From NCBI GenBank assembly GCA_965221595.1, contig OZ244900.1, positions 124,001 through 188,000 on the forward strand: a DNA stretch of 64,000 nucleotides. Direction: 5' to 3'. Positions 8,165 to 15,914 of this stretch are shown here, piece by piece. The translations under genes and the position numbers were made by a program. Numbering within the stretch: position 1 is the stretch's first letter; every line of letters begins with the position of its first letter. This DNA is from JAAXGX01 sp965221595. Its GTDB lineage: Bacteria > Acidobacteriota > Vicinamibacteria > Vicinamibacterales > UBA8438. The notes under the pieces were generated by a model. The model was given only the letters and a program-made list of their open reading frames with translations. It did no database searches and was not told where the DNA came from.

Positions 8165-8647
8165 TCAGTGGTCGGACCGCGAGCTCCACACCACCGGCGC
8201 CGCCGACGCGTGGCGCGCAGCGGGCGGCGCCGCCGGCGGCAGATCCGGGCGCGCCAGTTCGTCGATGGTGAACGCCGCCAGCGTGTGCACGATGCGCTCC
8301 TTCAGCCGCCACAGCGGGTCCCGCACGTTGCAGGTCAGGTACTGGTCGCAGCTCTCGTCCCGGTCGGAGCAGGCGGTTACCATGACCGGCCCATCGATGG
8401 CCTGCACGACGTCCGCCACCGAGATGCGGGCAGCGTCGCGGGCGAGGTGGTAGCCGCCGCGCGTGCCCTGGTGGGAGGCGAGCAGCCCGCGCCTGGCGAG
8501 CCGCTGCAGCACCTTGGCCATCAGCTCGACCGGGATCTTGTAGCGCGCGGCGATCTCCCGCGCGCTGGACGAGGTGCCGTGCGGACTCGACGCCAAGTCC
8601 TTCAGCGCGATCAGGGCGTAGTCGGCCTTCTTCGACAGTCGCAGCAT
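8165..8647 (-). CDS. Rrf2-family transcriptional regulator, IscR-like
   Basis: A 160-residue winged-helix regulator. The N-terminus LSKKADYALIAL and the recognition region (YKIPVELMAKVLQRLARRGL, then HQGTRGGYHLAR) are typical Rrf2 sequence. Three cysteines occur in CSDRDESCDQYLTC, a spacing (Cys-x6-Cys-x5-Cys) close to the Fe-S ligand set of IscR, so it probably senses a cluster and controls the iscS-iscA genes downstream. The tail is Pro/Ala-rich and lacks motifs. The ATG at 8647 directly precedes the HTH; a GTG at 8659 is an alternative. It could instead be a CymR or NsrR type, but gene context favours Fe-S homeostasis. Confidence 0.85.
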   Translation of the reverse strand: MLRLSKKADYALIALKDLASSPHGTSSSAREIAARYKIPVELMAKVLQRLARRGLLASHQGTRGGYHLARDAARISVADVVQAIDGPVMVTACSDRDESCDQYLTCNVRDPLWRLKERIVHTLAAFTIDELARPDLPPAAPPAARHASAAPVVWSSRSDH

Positions 8648-8683
8648 TCGCCCCCCCACGGTGGTAGCAGCCCGCCAAGCGTC

Positions 8684-8692
8684 ATTCTAGCA
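8684..8692 (-). promoter_or_regulatory. Putative extended -10 (TGCTAGAAT) for the Rrf2 gene
   Basis: Read on the minus strand, the sequence TGCTAGAAT lies about 37 bases upstream of the Rrf2 start codon. It combines a TG extension with a five-of-six -10 hexamer. The TGCTAG part is the terminal sequence of repeat copy C, so the element end may supply part of the promoter. No good -35 is visible. Confidence 0.3.
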
Positions 8693-8748
8693 GCCCGTGG
8701 CAAAAGTCCCCGCTGCATTCGACGGGCGCTGCATCCGGCCTGACTGCG
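8687..8748. repeat. MITE-like repeat, truncated copy C
   Basis: Sixty-two bases starting CTAGCAGCCCGTGGCAAAAG match, with few differences, the CTAG-end of the 164-bp element as found at 59717 read leftward. Similarity stops after the shared block CCTGACTGCG. The other terminus is not found nearby, so this is a solo end. A short direct repeat, TAGCAGCCCG, occurs at 8665-8674 and again at 8688-8697. It lies between moeB and the Rrf2 gene. Confidence 0.7.
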
Positions 8749-8859
8749 GAATCCGTCAGTTCCCGAAAGGGTTCCGGAACGAACGTGTCGAGAAGAACTT
8801 CAGCCTGCATGGCGCCTGCGCTCCGGGCCCGGACCGCCGGGTGCATCGACGGCGCGGCG

Positions 8860-10032
8860 TCAGTACTTAGGCAGCGACGGGTCGACGGCGTCGATCCAGC
8901 GCAGGATGCCGCCACGCAGGTTCCGCGCCTGGGCGAAGCCGGCGTCGCGGAGCAGCCTGACCGCCTTGGCGCTGCGGGCGCCCGACTTGCAGTGGACGAT
9001 CATCTCGCCGCGTCCCTCCAGCTCGTGGAGACGGCTCGGCAGTTCGCCGAGCGGAATGAGCGTCGAGCCGGGGATGGCGCAGATCCGATGCTCCTGGGGC
9101 TCGCGGACGTCGAGGATGAAGATGCCGTCGCCGCTGTCGAGGCGCGCCCTGAGCTGCTCGACGGTCGCGTCGCCCTCCGTCCCCGCGGACGACTCGCCGG
9201 CGGGTACCGCCGGTGTCACGCCGCAGAACCGCTCGTAGTCAATCAATTCCTTGACGGTCGGATTGTCGCCGCAGACCGGGCAGTCGGGATCCCGGCGGAG
9301 CTTCAGCTCGCGGAAGCGCATGCGGAGCGCGTCGTAGACGAGGAAGCGGCCGACGAGCGGCTCGCCGACGCCGATGAGGAGCTTGACCGCCTCGGTTGCC
9401 TGAATGGTGCCGACCACGCCGGGCAGAATCCCGAGCACGCCGCCTTCGGCGCAGCTCGGCACGAGCCCGGGTGGCGGAGGTTCGGGATAGAGGCAGCGGT
9501 AGCACGGCCCGTCCTCGGCGGCGAAAACGGAGGCCTGGCCCTCGAACCGGAAGATGCTGCCGTAGGCGTTGGGCTTGCCGAGCAGCACGCAGGCGTCGTT
9601 GACGAGATACCGCGTCGGGAAGTTGTCGGTGCCGTCGACGATGACGTCGTAGCCGCCCAGCACGTCGAGGGCGTTGCCCGACGAGAGCGCGACCTCGTGG
9701 GTCTCGACGTGCACCTCGGGATTGATCGCCTGCAGCGTGTCGCGCGCCGACTCCAGCTTGGACCGCCCGACGTCCGGCGTCCCGTGAATCACCTGCCGCT
9801 GCAGGTTGCTGTAGTCGACCACATCGAAGTCGACGATGCCGAGCCGGCCCACGCCGGCCGCGGCGAGATACATCGCCACGGGCGAGCCGAGGCCGCCCGC
9901 TCCGATGCACAGCACGCTGCCCGCTTTCAGCTTGAGCTGCCCGTCCATGCCGACCTCCGGCATGATCAGATGCCGGCTGTAGCGGGCCACCTCCGCGTTG
10001 CTCAGCGCCGGCGCGGCCGCGCTGACCGTCAC
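8860..10032 (-). CDS. MoeB/MoeZ-type adenylyltransferase with C-terminal rhodanese domain
   Basis: An E1-like enzyme that adenylates the C-terminal glycine of a small sulfur carrier and then helps convert it to a thiocarboxylate. The 390-residue protein has a ThiF/MoeB domain with RYSRHLIMPEVG, the ATP-binding GAGGLGSP, zinc cysteines in CYRCLYP and CPVCG, and PSCAEGGVLG. This is followed by a rhodanese domain from about residue 285, with the persulfide cysteine in HCKSGARS. The start GTG overlaps the stop of the upstream carrier gene in a GTGA tetranucleotide, so translation is coupled. With a CysM-type synthase and JAMM protease in the same operon, cysteine biosynthesis is more likely than molybdopterin synthesis as the main role. 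Confidence 0.9.
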   Translation of the reverse strand: MTVSAAAPALSNAEVARYSRHLIMPEVGMDGQLKLKAGSVLCIGAGGLGSPVAMYLAAAGVGRLGIVDFDVVDYSNLQRQVIHGTPDVGRSKLESARDTLQAINPEVHVETHEVALSSGNALDVLGGYDVIVDGTDNFPTRYLVNDACVLLGKPNAYGSIFRFEGQASVFAAEDGPCYRCLYPEPPPPGLVPSCAEGGVLGILPGVVGTIQATEAVKLLIGVGEPLVGRFLVYDALRMRFRELKLRRDPDCPVCGDNPTVKELIDYERFCGVTPAVPAGESSAGTEGDATVEQLRARLDSGDGIFILDVREPQEHRICAIPGSTLIPLGELPSRLHELEGRGEMIVHCKSGARSAKAVRLLRDAGFAQARNLRGGILRWIDAVDPSLPKY

Positions 10033-10310
10033 GACAGCCCCCCGGCGACCGAGGGGATGATGCTGACGGTGTCGCCTTCCTTGACGGGCGTCGCTTCCTT
10101 GTCGAGGAAGCGGATGTCGTCGTCGTTGAGGTAGATGGCCACGAAGCTGCGCAGCCGGCCGTCCTCCGTGTACAGGTGCTTGCGGAGGTCGGTATAGGTG
10201 TCGGTCATGTTCGCCAGCAGCTCGCCCACCGTGCCGCCTTCGGCCTCGACGACATCCTGCTTGCCGGTGTAGGCGCGCAACGGCGTCGGAATCAGAATCC
10301 TGGTTGACAT
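10029..10310 (-). CDS. MoaD/ThiS/CysO-like sulfur-carrier protein with Gly-Gly-Leu-Ser tail
   Basis: A 93-residue beta-grasp protein expected to carry sulfur as a C-terminal thiocarboxylate. It begins MSTRILIPTPLRAYTG and has the family end pattern KEGDTVSIIPSVAGG. Unusually, the Gly-Gly is followed by Leu-Ser before the stop, whereas ready-to-use carriers end at Gly-Gly. The upstream JAMM-protease gene overlaps its start by 19 bases, and moeB overlaps its stop. This suggests the dipeptide is trimmed by the protease before adenylation. ATG at 10310 was chosen because it opens the beta-grasp domain. CysO is the closest functional analogue, given the neighbouring cysteine synthase. Confidence 0.88.
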   Translation of the reverse strand: MSTRILIPTPLRAYTGKQDVVEAEGGTVGELLANMTDTYTDLRKHLYTEDGRLRSFVAIYLNDDDIRFLDKEATPVKEGDTVSIIPSVAGGLS

Positions 10311-10765
10311 GGTCTCTTGCCTGTATCGATTCGCGGCGGATCGTCCGGCTCCACCGCGATTGGCTCCTCGTCGAACGCCGACCGATCCTCCCGCAAGCGC
10401 CAGGAGGTCATCGTCCCCGGCCGCCCGTCGGCAACCGCCACGATGACGTAGGCGAACACGGGCCACGCATGGTCGAGATCGTACGCCGACGGGCGTGCGG
10501 GGTGGTCCGGATGCGAGTGATAGAAGCCCAACAGGTCGGCGCCCAGCGCGTTCGCGCGCCGCTCGGCCGCCAGATAGTCGGACGGCCGGACGCGAAACCG
10601 CCGCCGGGCGCTTTCCTCGGTAGCGTTGGGCAGGGCCAGCGCTTCCAGCACCCGCCGGCCGCGGCCGATAAGTGCCCCGCAGCACTCGTGGGGATACGCC
10701 TCGCGGCCATGCCGGCGAATGCCGCTGTCGGCTGCGGCCCGCAGAGTGAGCGTAGGATGCGGCAT
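10292..10765 (-). CDS. JAMM/MPN+ metalloprotease (Mec+-like)
   Basis: A 157-residue zinc metalloprotease of the JAB1/MPN+ family. It carries the conserved glutamate region YPHECCGALIG and the metal-binding signature HSHPDHPARPSAYD, which fits HxHP(x)nPSxxD. In cysteine biosynthesis, Mec+ releases cysteine from the CysO-cysteine adduct; related JAMM enzymes trim extra residues from sulfur carriers. Both roles are plausible here because the adjacent carrier ends GGLS. The ATG at 10765 lies eight bases past the end of the cysteine synthase gene. The last codons overlap the carrier start. The acidic C-terminal tail (DEEPIAVEPDDPP) is not part of the core fold. Confidence 0.87.
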   Translation of the reverse strand: MPHPTLTLRAAADSGIRRHGREAYPHECCGALIGRGRRVLEALALPNATEESARRRFRVRPSDYLAAERRANALGADLLGFYHSHPDHPARPSAYDLDHAWPVFAYVIVAVADGRPGTMTSWRLREDRSAFDEEPIAVEPDDPPRIDTGKRPCQPGF

Positions 10766-10773
10766 GCCTTCTG

Positions 10774-12111
10774 CTATGCGCCCGAGTCGGTGGCGAACCC
10801 CTTCTCGCGCCACGCCAGCGTCCCCCCCGTGATGCTGCGGACGTTGCGGTAGCCGAGCGACTTGAGAAACAGCAACCCCGACAGCGAGGCGTTCCCGCGC
10901 TGACACACGCTGAGAATCGGCGCGTCGCGATCCGCCGGCAGCGCCGGGTGATCGGCGCCGAGCTCGGCGAGCGGCATGCTGACGGCGCCGGGGATATGCG
11001 CCTCCAGGTACTGCTCCCGCGGCCGTACATCCATCAGGAACGGCCTGCCATTCTGCAGCTGCGAATACGCCGTGTCGACGTCGATCGTCAGGTCGGGATT
11101 GCCCCGGACGTTTTCCCGCATGATCTCGAGCAGCGGGTCGCGGGCCGCCGGCCTCGCGGGCCGAGCCGCGAGCCCCGGCAGATGTTTGACCACCGACGAC
11201 GCGTACTTGAAGGCGTTGTCCGGAAAGATGACGACGGCGACGTTGCCGGGCGCGTCGGGCACCAGCTCGAAGGCCCCCTGCAGGGCCATGGCCGAGCTGG
11301 GGCCGGCGACGATGCTTTCCTCCCGGTTCAGGCGCAGGCAGAGGTCGAAGGCCGTCTGGTTCTGCACTTCGACCAGCCCATCGTACTCGTCGGGGAAGAA
11401 CAGCTTCGTCTGCTGCAGTTGGCGGAGGCTGCGGACGCCGGGGATGTCGTGGCCCTCGGTCGGATGCACGCCGAGGACCTGAATCGAGGGGCGCCGGGCC
11501 TTGAGAAAGCGTCCCGTCCCGGTGATGGTGCCGCAGGTGCCGAGACCGGCCACGAAATGCGTCACCCGACCTTCGGTCTGGCGCCAGATCTCCGGGCCCG
11601 TGGTCTTGTAGTGCGCCTCCGGATTCGCCTCGTTGGCGTACTGGTTCAGCATGTGGAAGTCCGGCCGGTCGGCGATCTCCATCGCCTTCGCGATGGCGCC
11701 CTCGGGTGCCCCCGGTGCGGGGCACAGCGTGTCCTCGAGCTCCATGACGTCCGCGCCGAAGAAGCGCAGCATGGTGCGCTTCTCGAGCGGAATCTCGCTC
11801 GACAGCGGCGTGGTGAGCGTGTAGCCCCGCGCGTTCGCGATCATGGCCAGCGCCATGCCCGTGTTGCCGGAAGTCGGCTCCACCAGCTTCTGGTCCGCCT
11901 GCACCGTGCGGCGCACCTCGCCGTCGTCGACGAGGTTGGCGGCGACGCGGTCCTTGACGGCACCGAACGGGTTGTACCACTCGAGCTTGGCGTACACCCG
12001 GGTGTGGCGGAACGGCGTGACCCGGTTCAGGCGCACCAGCGGGGTGGGGTTGTCGGTGCTGGACAGCAGGCCGAGAATGGAGTCGTAGACACGCCGCCCA
12101 TGATCATCCAT
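10774..12111 (-). CDS. CysM-type cysteine synthase fused to a rhodanese domain
   Basis: A fold-type II PLP enzyme that makes cysteine from an O-activated serine and a sulfur donor. The 445-residue protein has the PLP lysine in YNPFGAVKDRVA, the substrate loop PTSGNTGMALA, and the phosphate-binding GLGTCGTITGTGR. From about residue 345 there is a rhodanese domain ending in CQRGNASLSG, the persulfide-cysteine loop. The sulfur-carrier, JAMM and MoeB genes follow directly, so the donor is probably a thiocarboxylated carrier, with O-phosphoserine as a likely substrate by analogy to mycobacterial CysM; that substrate is inferred. A cystathionine beta-synthase role is less likely because no CBS regulatory domains are present. 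Confidence 0.88.
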   Translation of the reverse strand: MDDHGRRVYDSILGLLSSTDNPTPLVRLNRVTPFRHTRVYAKLEWYNPFGAVKDRVAANLVDDGEVRRTVQADQKLVEPTSGNTGMALAMIANARGYTLTTPLSSEIPLEKRTMLRFFGADVMELEDTLCPAPGAPEGAIAKAMEIADRPDFHMLNQYANEANPEAHYKTTGPEIWRQTEGRVTHFVAGLGTCGTITGTGRFLKARRPSIQVLGVHPTEGHDIPGVRSLRQLQQTKLFFPDEYDGLVEVQNQTAFDLCLRLNREESIVAGPSSAMALQGAFELVPDAPGNVAVVIFPDNAFKYASSVVKHLPGLAARPARPAARDPLLEIMRENVRGNPDLTIDVDTAYSQLQNGRPFLMDVRPREQYLEAHIPGAVSMPLAELGADHPALPADRDAPILSVCQRGNASLSGLLFLKSLGYRNVRSITGGTLAWREKGFATDSGA

Positions 12112-12173
12112 GCTTTCCCGATCCTACCGCAATCCGGCGGTGGTGAGCGGGTGCCAGGCGCCGTCAGGAACCG

Positions 12174-13397
12174 ATGATGACAGAAAGCGACACAAGGCAG
12201 ACCGACACCGCCGGCGCACTCGCCGGCCTGACCGTGCTCGACCTCACGCGCGTCCTCGCCGGCCCGTACTGCACGATGATGCTGGCCGACATGGGGGCGC
12301 GCGTGATCAAGGTGGAGCGCCCCGGCAAGGGAGACGACACGCGGGCCTGGGGACCGCCGTTTCAGCAGGGCGAGAGCACGTACTTCCTCAGCGTCAACCG
12401 CAACAAGGAAAGCGTGACGCTGAACATGAAGCACCCCGACGGGCGGCGCGTGCTCGACGAGCTGATTGCGCGGGCCGACGTCCTCGTGGAGAACTTCCGT
12501 CCAGGCACGCTCGAGCGCATGGGACTCGGCTACGCGGACCTGGCGCGCCGACATCCGGAACTCGTCTACTGCTCGATTTCCGCGTTTGGACAGAGCGGTC
12601 CGCGCCGCAGCGAGCCCGGCTATGACGCGGTGATGCAGGGCGAGGGCGGACTGATGAGCATCACCGGCCCGGCGGACGGTCCGGGGTACCGGCTCGGCGT
12701 GGCCATCGTGGACATCGCCTCCGGCATGTTCTCGGCCTACGGCGTCGCCGTCGCGCTCCTCGCGCGCGAGCGCACCGGGCGCGGGCAGCTCGTCGACGTC
12801 GGGATGCTCGATGCCGTGGCGGCGGTGCTGACCTACCAGGCCGGGACGTACTTCGCCACCGGCGAGGCGCCGGGTCGACTCGGCAACCGGCATCCGTCGA
12901 TCACGCCGTACGAATCGCTGGAGGCGGCCGACGGCGAGCTGGTCGTTGCCGTGGGCAACGACCAGCTGTGGCGCACGTTCTGCGGCGTGCTCGAAATGGA
13001 CGGGCTGGCCGACGACCCCCGCTTCCGCACGAACAAGGATCGCGTGAACGCGCGGGCGGCGCTCAAGGCGGTGCTCGTCGAGCGGCTGCGGGCACGGCCG
13101 GTTGCGGACTGGCTGGCCCGGCTGAAGGCCGCCGGCATTCCGTGCGGTGCGGTGCGCGACCTGGAGCAGGTGTTCACCGACCCGCAGATCATCGAGCGGG
13201 CGATGGTGGTGGCGCTCGACCACCCGCTGGCCGGCGCCATCCGCCAGCTCGGCGTGCCGGTCAAGCTCGGCGGAACGCCGGGAGCCGTGCGTACGCCCCC
13301 GCCCACTCTGGGCCAGCACACCGATGCCATCCTGCGTGACGACCTCGGCTTCGACGCAGCCGAGATCGCGCGCCTGCACGCGGCCGGCGCGGTCTGA
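12174..13397 (+). CDS. CaiB/BaiF family CoA transferase
   Basis: A family III CoA transferase that moves CoA between carboxylic acids through an aspartyl-CoA intermediate. The 407-residue protein shows the family start LAGLTVLDLTRVLAGPYC, the segment GARVIKVERPGKGDDTR, DVLVENFRPGTLERMGLGY, and PGYDAVMQGEGGLMSITG. The catalytic aspartate is probably the one in GVAIVDIASG, by alignment memory. The substrate cannot be read from the sequence. It is transcribed divergently from the cysteine synthase operon, with 62 bases between the starts. A terminator-like hairpin follows it. An ATG three bases into the gene is an equally good start. Confidence 0.88.
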   Translation: MMTESDTRQTDTAGALAGLTVLDLTRVLAGPYCTMMLADMGARVIKVERPGKGDDTRAWGPPFQQGESTYFLSVNRNKESVTLNMKHPDGRRVLDELIARADVLVENFRPGTLERMGLGYADLARRHPELVYCSISAFGQSGPRRSEPGYDAVMQGEGGLMSITGPADGPGYRLGVAIVDIASGMFSAYGVAVALLARERTGRGQLVDVGMLDAVAAVLTYQAGTYFATGEAPGRLGNRHPSITPYESLEAADGELVVAVGNDQLWRTFCGVLEMDGLADDPRFRTNKDRVNARAALKAVLVERLRARPVADWLARLKAAGIPCGAVRDLEQVFTDPQIIERAMVVALDHPLAGAIRQLGVPVKLGGTPGAVRTPPPTLGQHTDAILRDDLGFDAAEIARLHAAGAV

Positions 13398-13452
13398 CGG
13401 GGACGGACACGCGCGGCGTTGCGGCCGCTGGCCGGCGCGTAGTCGGACCGGC

Positions 13453-13492
13453 CCCACGGGCACCCCGGCCGTGCCGGGTGGGTCGCGTTTTT
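13453..13492 (+). terminator. Terminator-like hairpin after the CoA transferase gene
   Basis: CCCAC (13453) pairs with GTGGG (13478-13482), and inner GGCAC pairs with GTGCC around a C/G-rich loop. Five T residues follow at 13488-13492 after a five-base gap. It lies 55 bases after the gene stop and before the next operon, in the position expected for a rho-independent terminator, although the T-run is short. Confidence 0.5.
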
Positions 13493-13495
13493 CCG

Positions 13496-13523
13496 CTTGA
13501 CATCTGACCCTCTTGCTGTCAAG
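13496..13523. promoter_or_regulatory. Inverted repeat CTTGACA-N14-TGTCAAG upstream of the DUF1592 gene
   Basis: Perfect seven-base arms, CTTGACA and TGTCAAG, are separated by 14 bases. They end 21 bases before the ATG at 13545. The left arm contains a consensus -35 hexamer, but no good -10 follows at normal spacing. It may be a regulator binding site. Confidence 0.35.
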
Positions 13524-13544
13524 TTGAGCGCAGCGGGAGGTGGC

Positions 13545-15914
13545 ATGGCGAAACCGTTCTGGAGCGTAGCCGTCGTCGCGGGGCTGGCGCTGGTCGACAC
13601 CGCGCAGGCGGCGCCCGTGACGGAAGCGATCGAACGCTACTGTGTGCGGTGCCACAACCCACGGCTGCAGACGGGCGGGCTCGTGCTCGAAGCGCTCGAT
13701 CCGGCCCGACCCGGGGCGCACGTCGATGTCTGGGAACAGGTCGTCCGCAAGCTGCGCGCAGGTGTCATGCCGCCCCCCGGTGCGCCGCGCCCGGACGCGG
13801 CCACCTACCAGCGCCTCATCGCGGACATCGAGGCGGCGCTCGACGCGCACGCCGCGGCGGCGCCGAACCCCGGGCGCACGTCGGTCCACCGCCTGAACCG
13901 GGCCGAGTACACGAACGCCATCCGCGACCTCCTGGCGCTCGAGATCGACGGCGCCACGCTGTTGCCCGGCGACAACTCGCTGCAGGGCTTCGACAACATC
14001 GCGGAGGTCCTCACGATGTCGCCGGGCCTGCTCGAACGCTACCTCCTGGCGGCGAAGCGGATCAGCCGCCTGGCGCTGGGCGACCCCACGATGCGGCCCG
14101 AGACCACGGTCTACCGGTTGCCGTACCTCACGCTCGTGCAGGACGTGCGAATGAGCGAGGACCTGCCGTTCGGGTCCCGCGGCGGTACCGCCGTGCGCCA
14201 CTACTTTCCGCTGGACGGCGACTACGAGATCCGGCTGTACCTGCAACGCAACGCGCTCAACGTCGGTTACGCCGTGCGTGGACTGGACGCCCGGAACCTG
14301 CTCGACCTGCGGCTGGACGGCGAGCGCCTCGAGCGGTTCGAAGTGCGGCCGAATCTGGGTGAGACGGGACGCGGCGGCTACACGGTCGACCGGACGGACG
14401 AGCAGCTGCGGCTGCGGGTCACGACGACGGCCGGCGAGCACACGCTTGGCGTGGCGTTCAACCGTGATCACTGGTACGTAGAAGGGGTCGGCATGTCGAT
14501 GCTGCCACCGGCCAGCGACGGCCATGGCGCCGGCACGCAGACCAACGTCAACTTCGGCCGCATCGACGCCGGCCTCGATCGCATCGAAATCACCGGCCCG
14601 TTCGACGCCGCTCGGCCGGCTGCCACCGCCCCGCGCCAGCGGCTGTTGACCTGCCGGCCCGCCGGTCCCGACGACGAAGCGTGCGCGGCCGAGATTCTCC
14701 GTACCGTGGCCCGCCGCGCCTGGCGGCGTCCGTTGGCGGCGGACGAGCTCGACATGCTGCTCGGCTTCTTCCACGCGGGGCGCGCCGCGGCCGGCACGTT
14801 CGACGACGGGATCGAGCAGGGCCTCGTGCGCGTGCTGACCGACCCGGCCTTTCTGTTCCGGGTGGAGCACGACCCGCCGGACGCCGCGCCCGGCACGCCG
14901 TACCCCCTCGCCGGGCTCGACCTGGCGTCGCGGCTGTCGTTCTTCCTGTGGAGCAGTCTGCCGGACGAGGCGCTGATCGACGCCGCGGTGGCCGGCGAGC
15001 TCGATGACCCGGCGGCGGTCGACACCCAGGTCGACCGCCTGCTGGACGATCCCCGGTCGGATGCGCTGATCGACAATTTCTTCGGCCAGTGGCTGCTGCT
15101 GCGTAACATGGCGACCGTCCAGCCGGACCCGCAGTCGTTCCCGGACTTCGACGAGAACCTGCGGGCGGCGTTCGAGCGCGAGTCGCGGCTGCTGCTGCGG
15201 CATCAGCTCCGCGCGGATCGGCCGCTCACCGAGCTGCTGACCGCCGACTACACGTTCGTCAACGAGCGCCTCGCCCGCCACTACGGCATCCCCGGCGTGG
15301 TCGGCAACCACTTCCGCCGCGTGTCGCTCCCCGACAACCGCCGCGCCGGGCTGCTGGGACACGGGAGCCTGCTGACCGTCACGTCGTATCCGGACCGGAC
15401 ATCGGTCGTGCTGCGCGGCAAGTTCATCCTGGAGAATCTGCTCGGCACGCCGCCGCCCGCGCCCCCCGCCGAAGTGCCGCCGCTGGAAGCCACGCAGGTC
15501 CACGGCTCGTTGCGCCAGCGCATGGAGCAGCACCGGGCCAACCCGGTCTGCGCAACCTGCCACGCACAGATCGATCCGCTGGGATTCGCCTACGAGAACT
15601 TCGACGGGATCGGCAAATGGCGCGCGGAAGACGGCGGCAGCGCAGTCGACGCGTCGGGGGTACTGCCTGACGGGACGCCCTTCGATGGGCCTGCGGCCTT
15701 CCGTTCCGCGCTGCTGGGCCGCGTTGCGGCGTACCGGGCAACGCTGGCGGAGCGCCTGCTCACCTACGCGCTCGGCCGCACCCTGTCGCCCGCCGACATG
15801 CCGGCGGTGAGGGAGATCCTGCGCCGGACAGCCGCGGAAGGCGACACCTGGCGCGTCCTGCTGCGCAATGTCACGCGCTCGCTTCCGTTCCGGATGAGGA
15901 TGGCCGCATCATGA
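13545..15914 (+). CDS. Secreted DUF1592/DUF1587/DUF1588/DUF1585-type cytochrome protein
   Basis: A 789-residue exported protein of the multi-DUF type common in Planctomycetota and Acidobacteriota. After a signal peptide (residues about 1-21, ending TAQAA) it has a haem-c-like motif CVRCH near residue 33. It then has the DUF1587 signature VHRLNRAEYTNAIRDLL, a carbohydrate-binding-like middle region, and DUF1592/DUF1588 sequence including LSFFLWSSLPDEALIDA. A second CATCH motif precedes QIDPLGFAYENFDGIG, and a DUF1585 end is LAERLLTYALGRTLSPAD. The molecular function of this architecture is not established. GGGAGG upstream of ATG 13545 supports that start. It overlaps the DUF1552 gene by four bases. 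Confidence 0.88.
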   Translation: MAKPFWSVAVVAGLALVDTAQAAPVTEAIERYCVRCHNPRLQTGGLVLEALDPARPGAHVDVWEQVVRKLRAGVMPPPGAPRPDAATYQRLIADIEAALDAHAAAAPNPGRTSVHRLNRAEYTNAIRDLLALEIDGATLLPGDNSLQGFDNIAEVLTMSPGLLERYLLAAKRISRLALGDPTMRPETTVYRLPYLTLVQDVRMSEDLPFGSRGGTAVRHYFPLDGDYEIRLYLQRNALNVGYAVRGLDARNLLDLRLDGERLERFEVRPNLGETGRGGYTVDRTDEQLRLRVTTTAGEHTLGVAFNRDHWYVEGVGMSMLPPASDGHGAGTQTNVNFGRIDAGLDRIEITGPFDAARPAATAPRQRLLTCRPAGPDDEACAAEILRTVARRAWRRPLAADELDMLLGFFHAGRAAAGTFDDGIEQGLVRVLTDPAFLFRVEHDPPDAAPGTPYPLAGLDLASRLSFFLWSSLPDEALIDAAVAGELDDPAAVDTQVDRLLDDPRSDALIDNFFGQWLLLRNMATVQPDPQSFPDFDENLRAAFERESRLLLRHQLRADRPLTELLTADYTFVNERLARHYGIPGVVGNHFRRVSLPDNRRAGLLGHGSLLTVTSYPDRTSVVLRGKFILENLLGTPPPAPPAEVPPLEATQVHGSLRQRMEQHRANPVCATCHAQIDPLGFAYENFDGIGKWRAEDGGSAVDASGVLPDGTPFDGPAAFRSALLGRVAAYRATLAERLLTYALGRTLSPADMPAVREILRRTAAEGDTWRVLLRNVTRSLPFRMRMAAS

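Noticed and set aside
8761..8785. GTTCCGGAAC palindrome upstream of the Rrf2 gene as a regulator site
   Set aside because: It lies about 125 bases upstream of the start, nearer the end of moeB, and no second copy occurs at a likely target.
12027..15563. 1178-codon minus-strand reading frame
   Set aside because: It lies antisense to the CoA transferase and DUF1592 genes, which have clear motifs, signal peptide and ribosome-binding sites.
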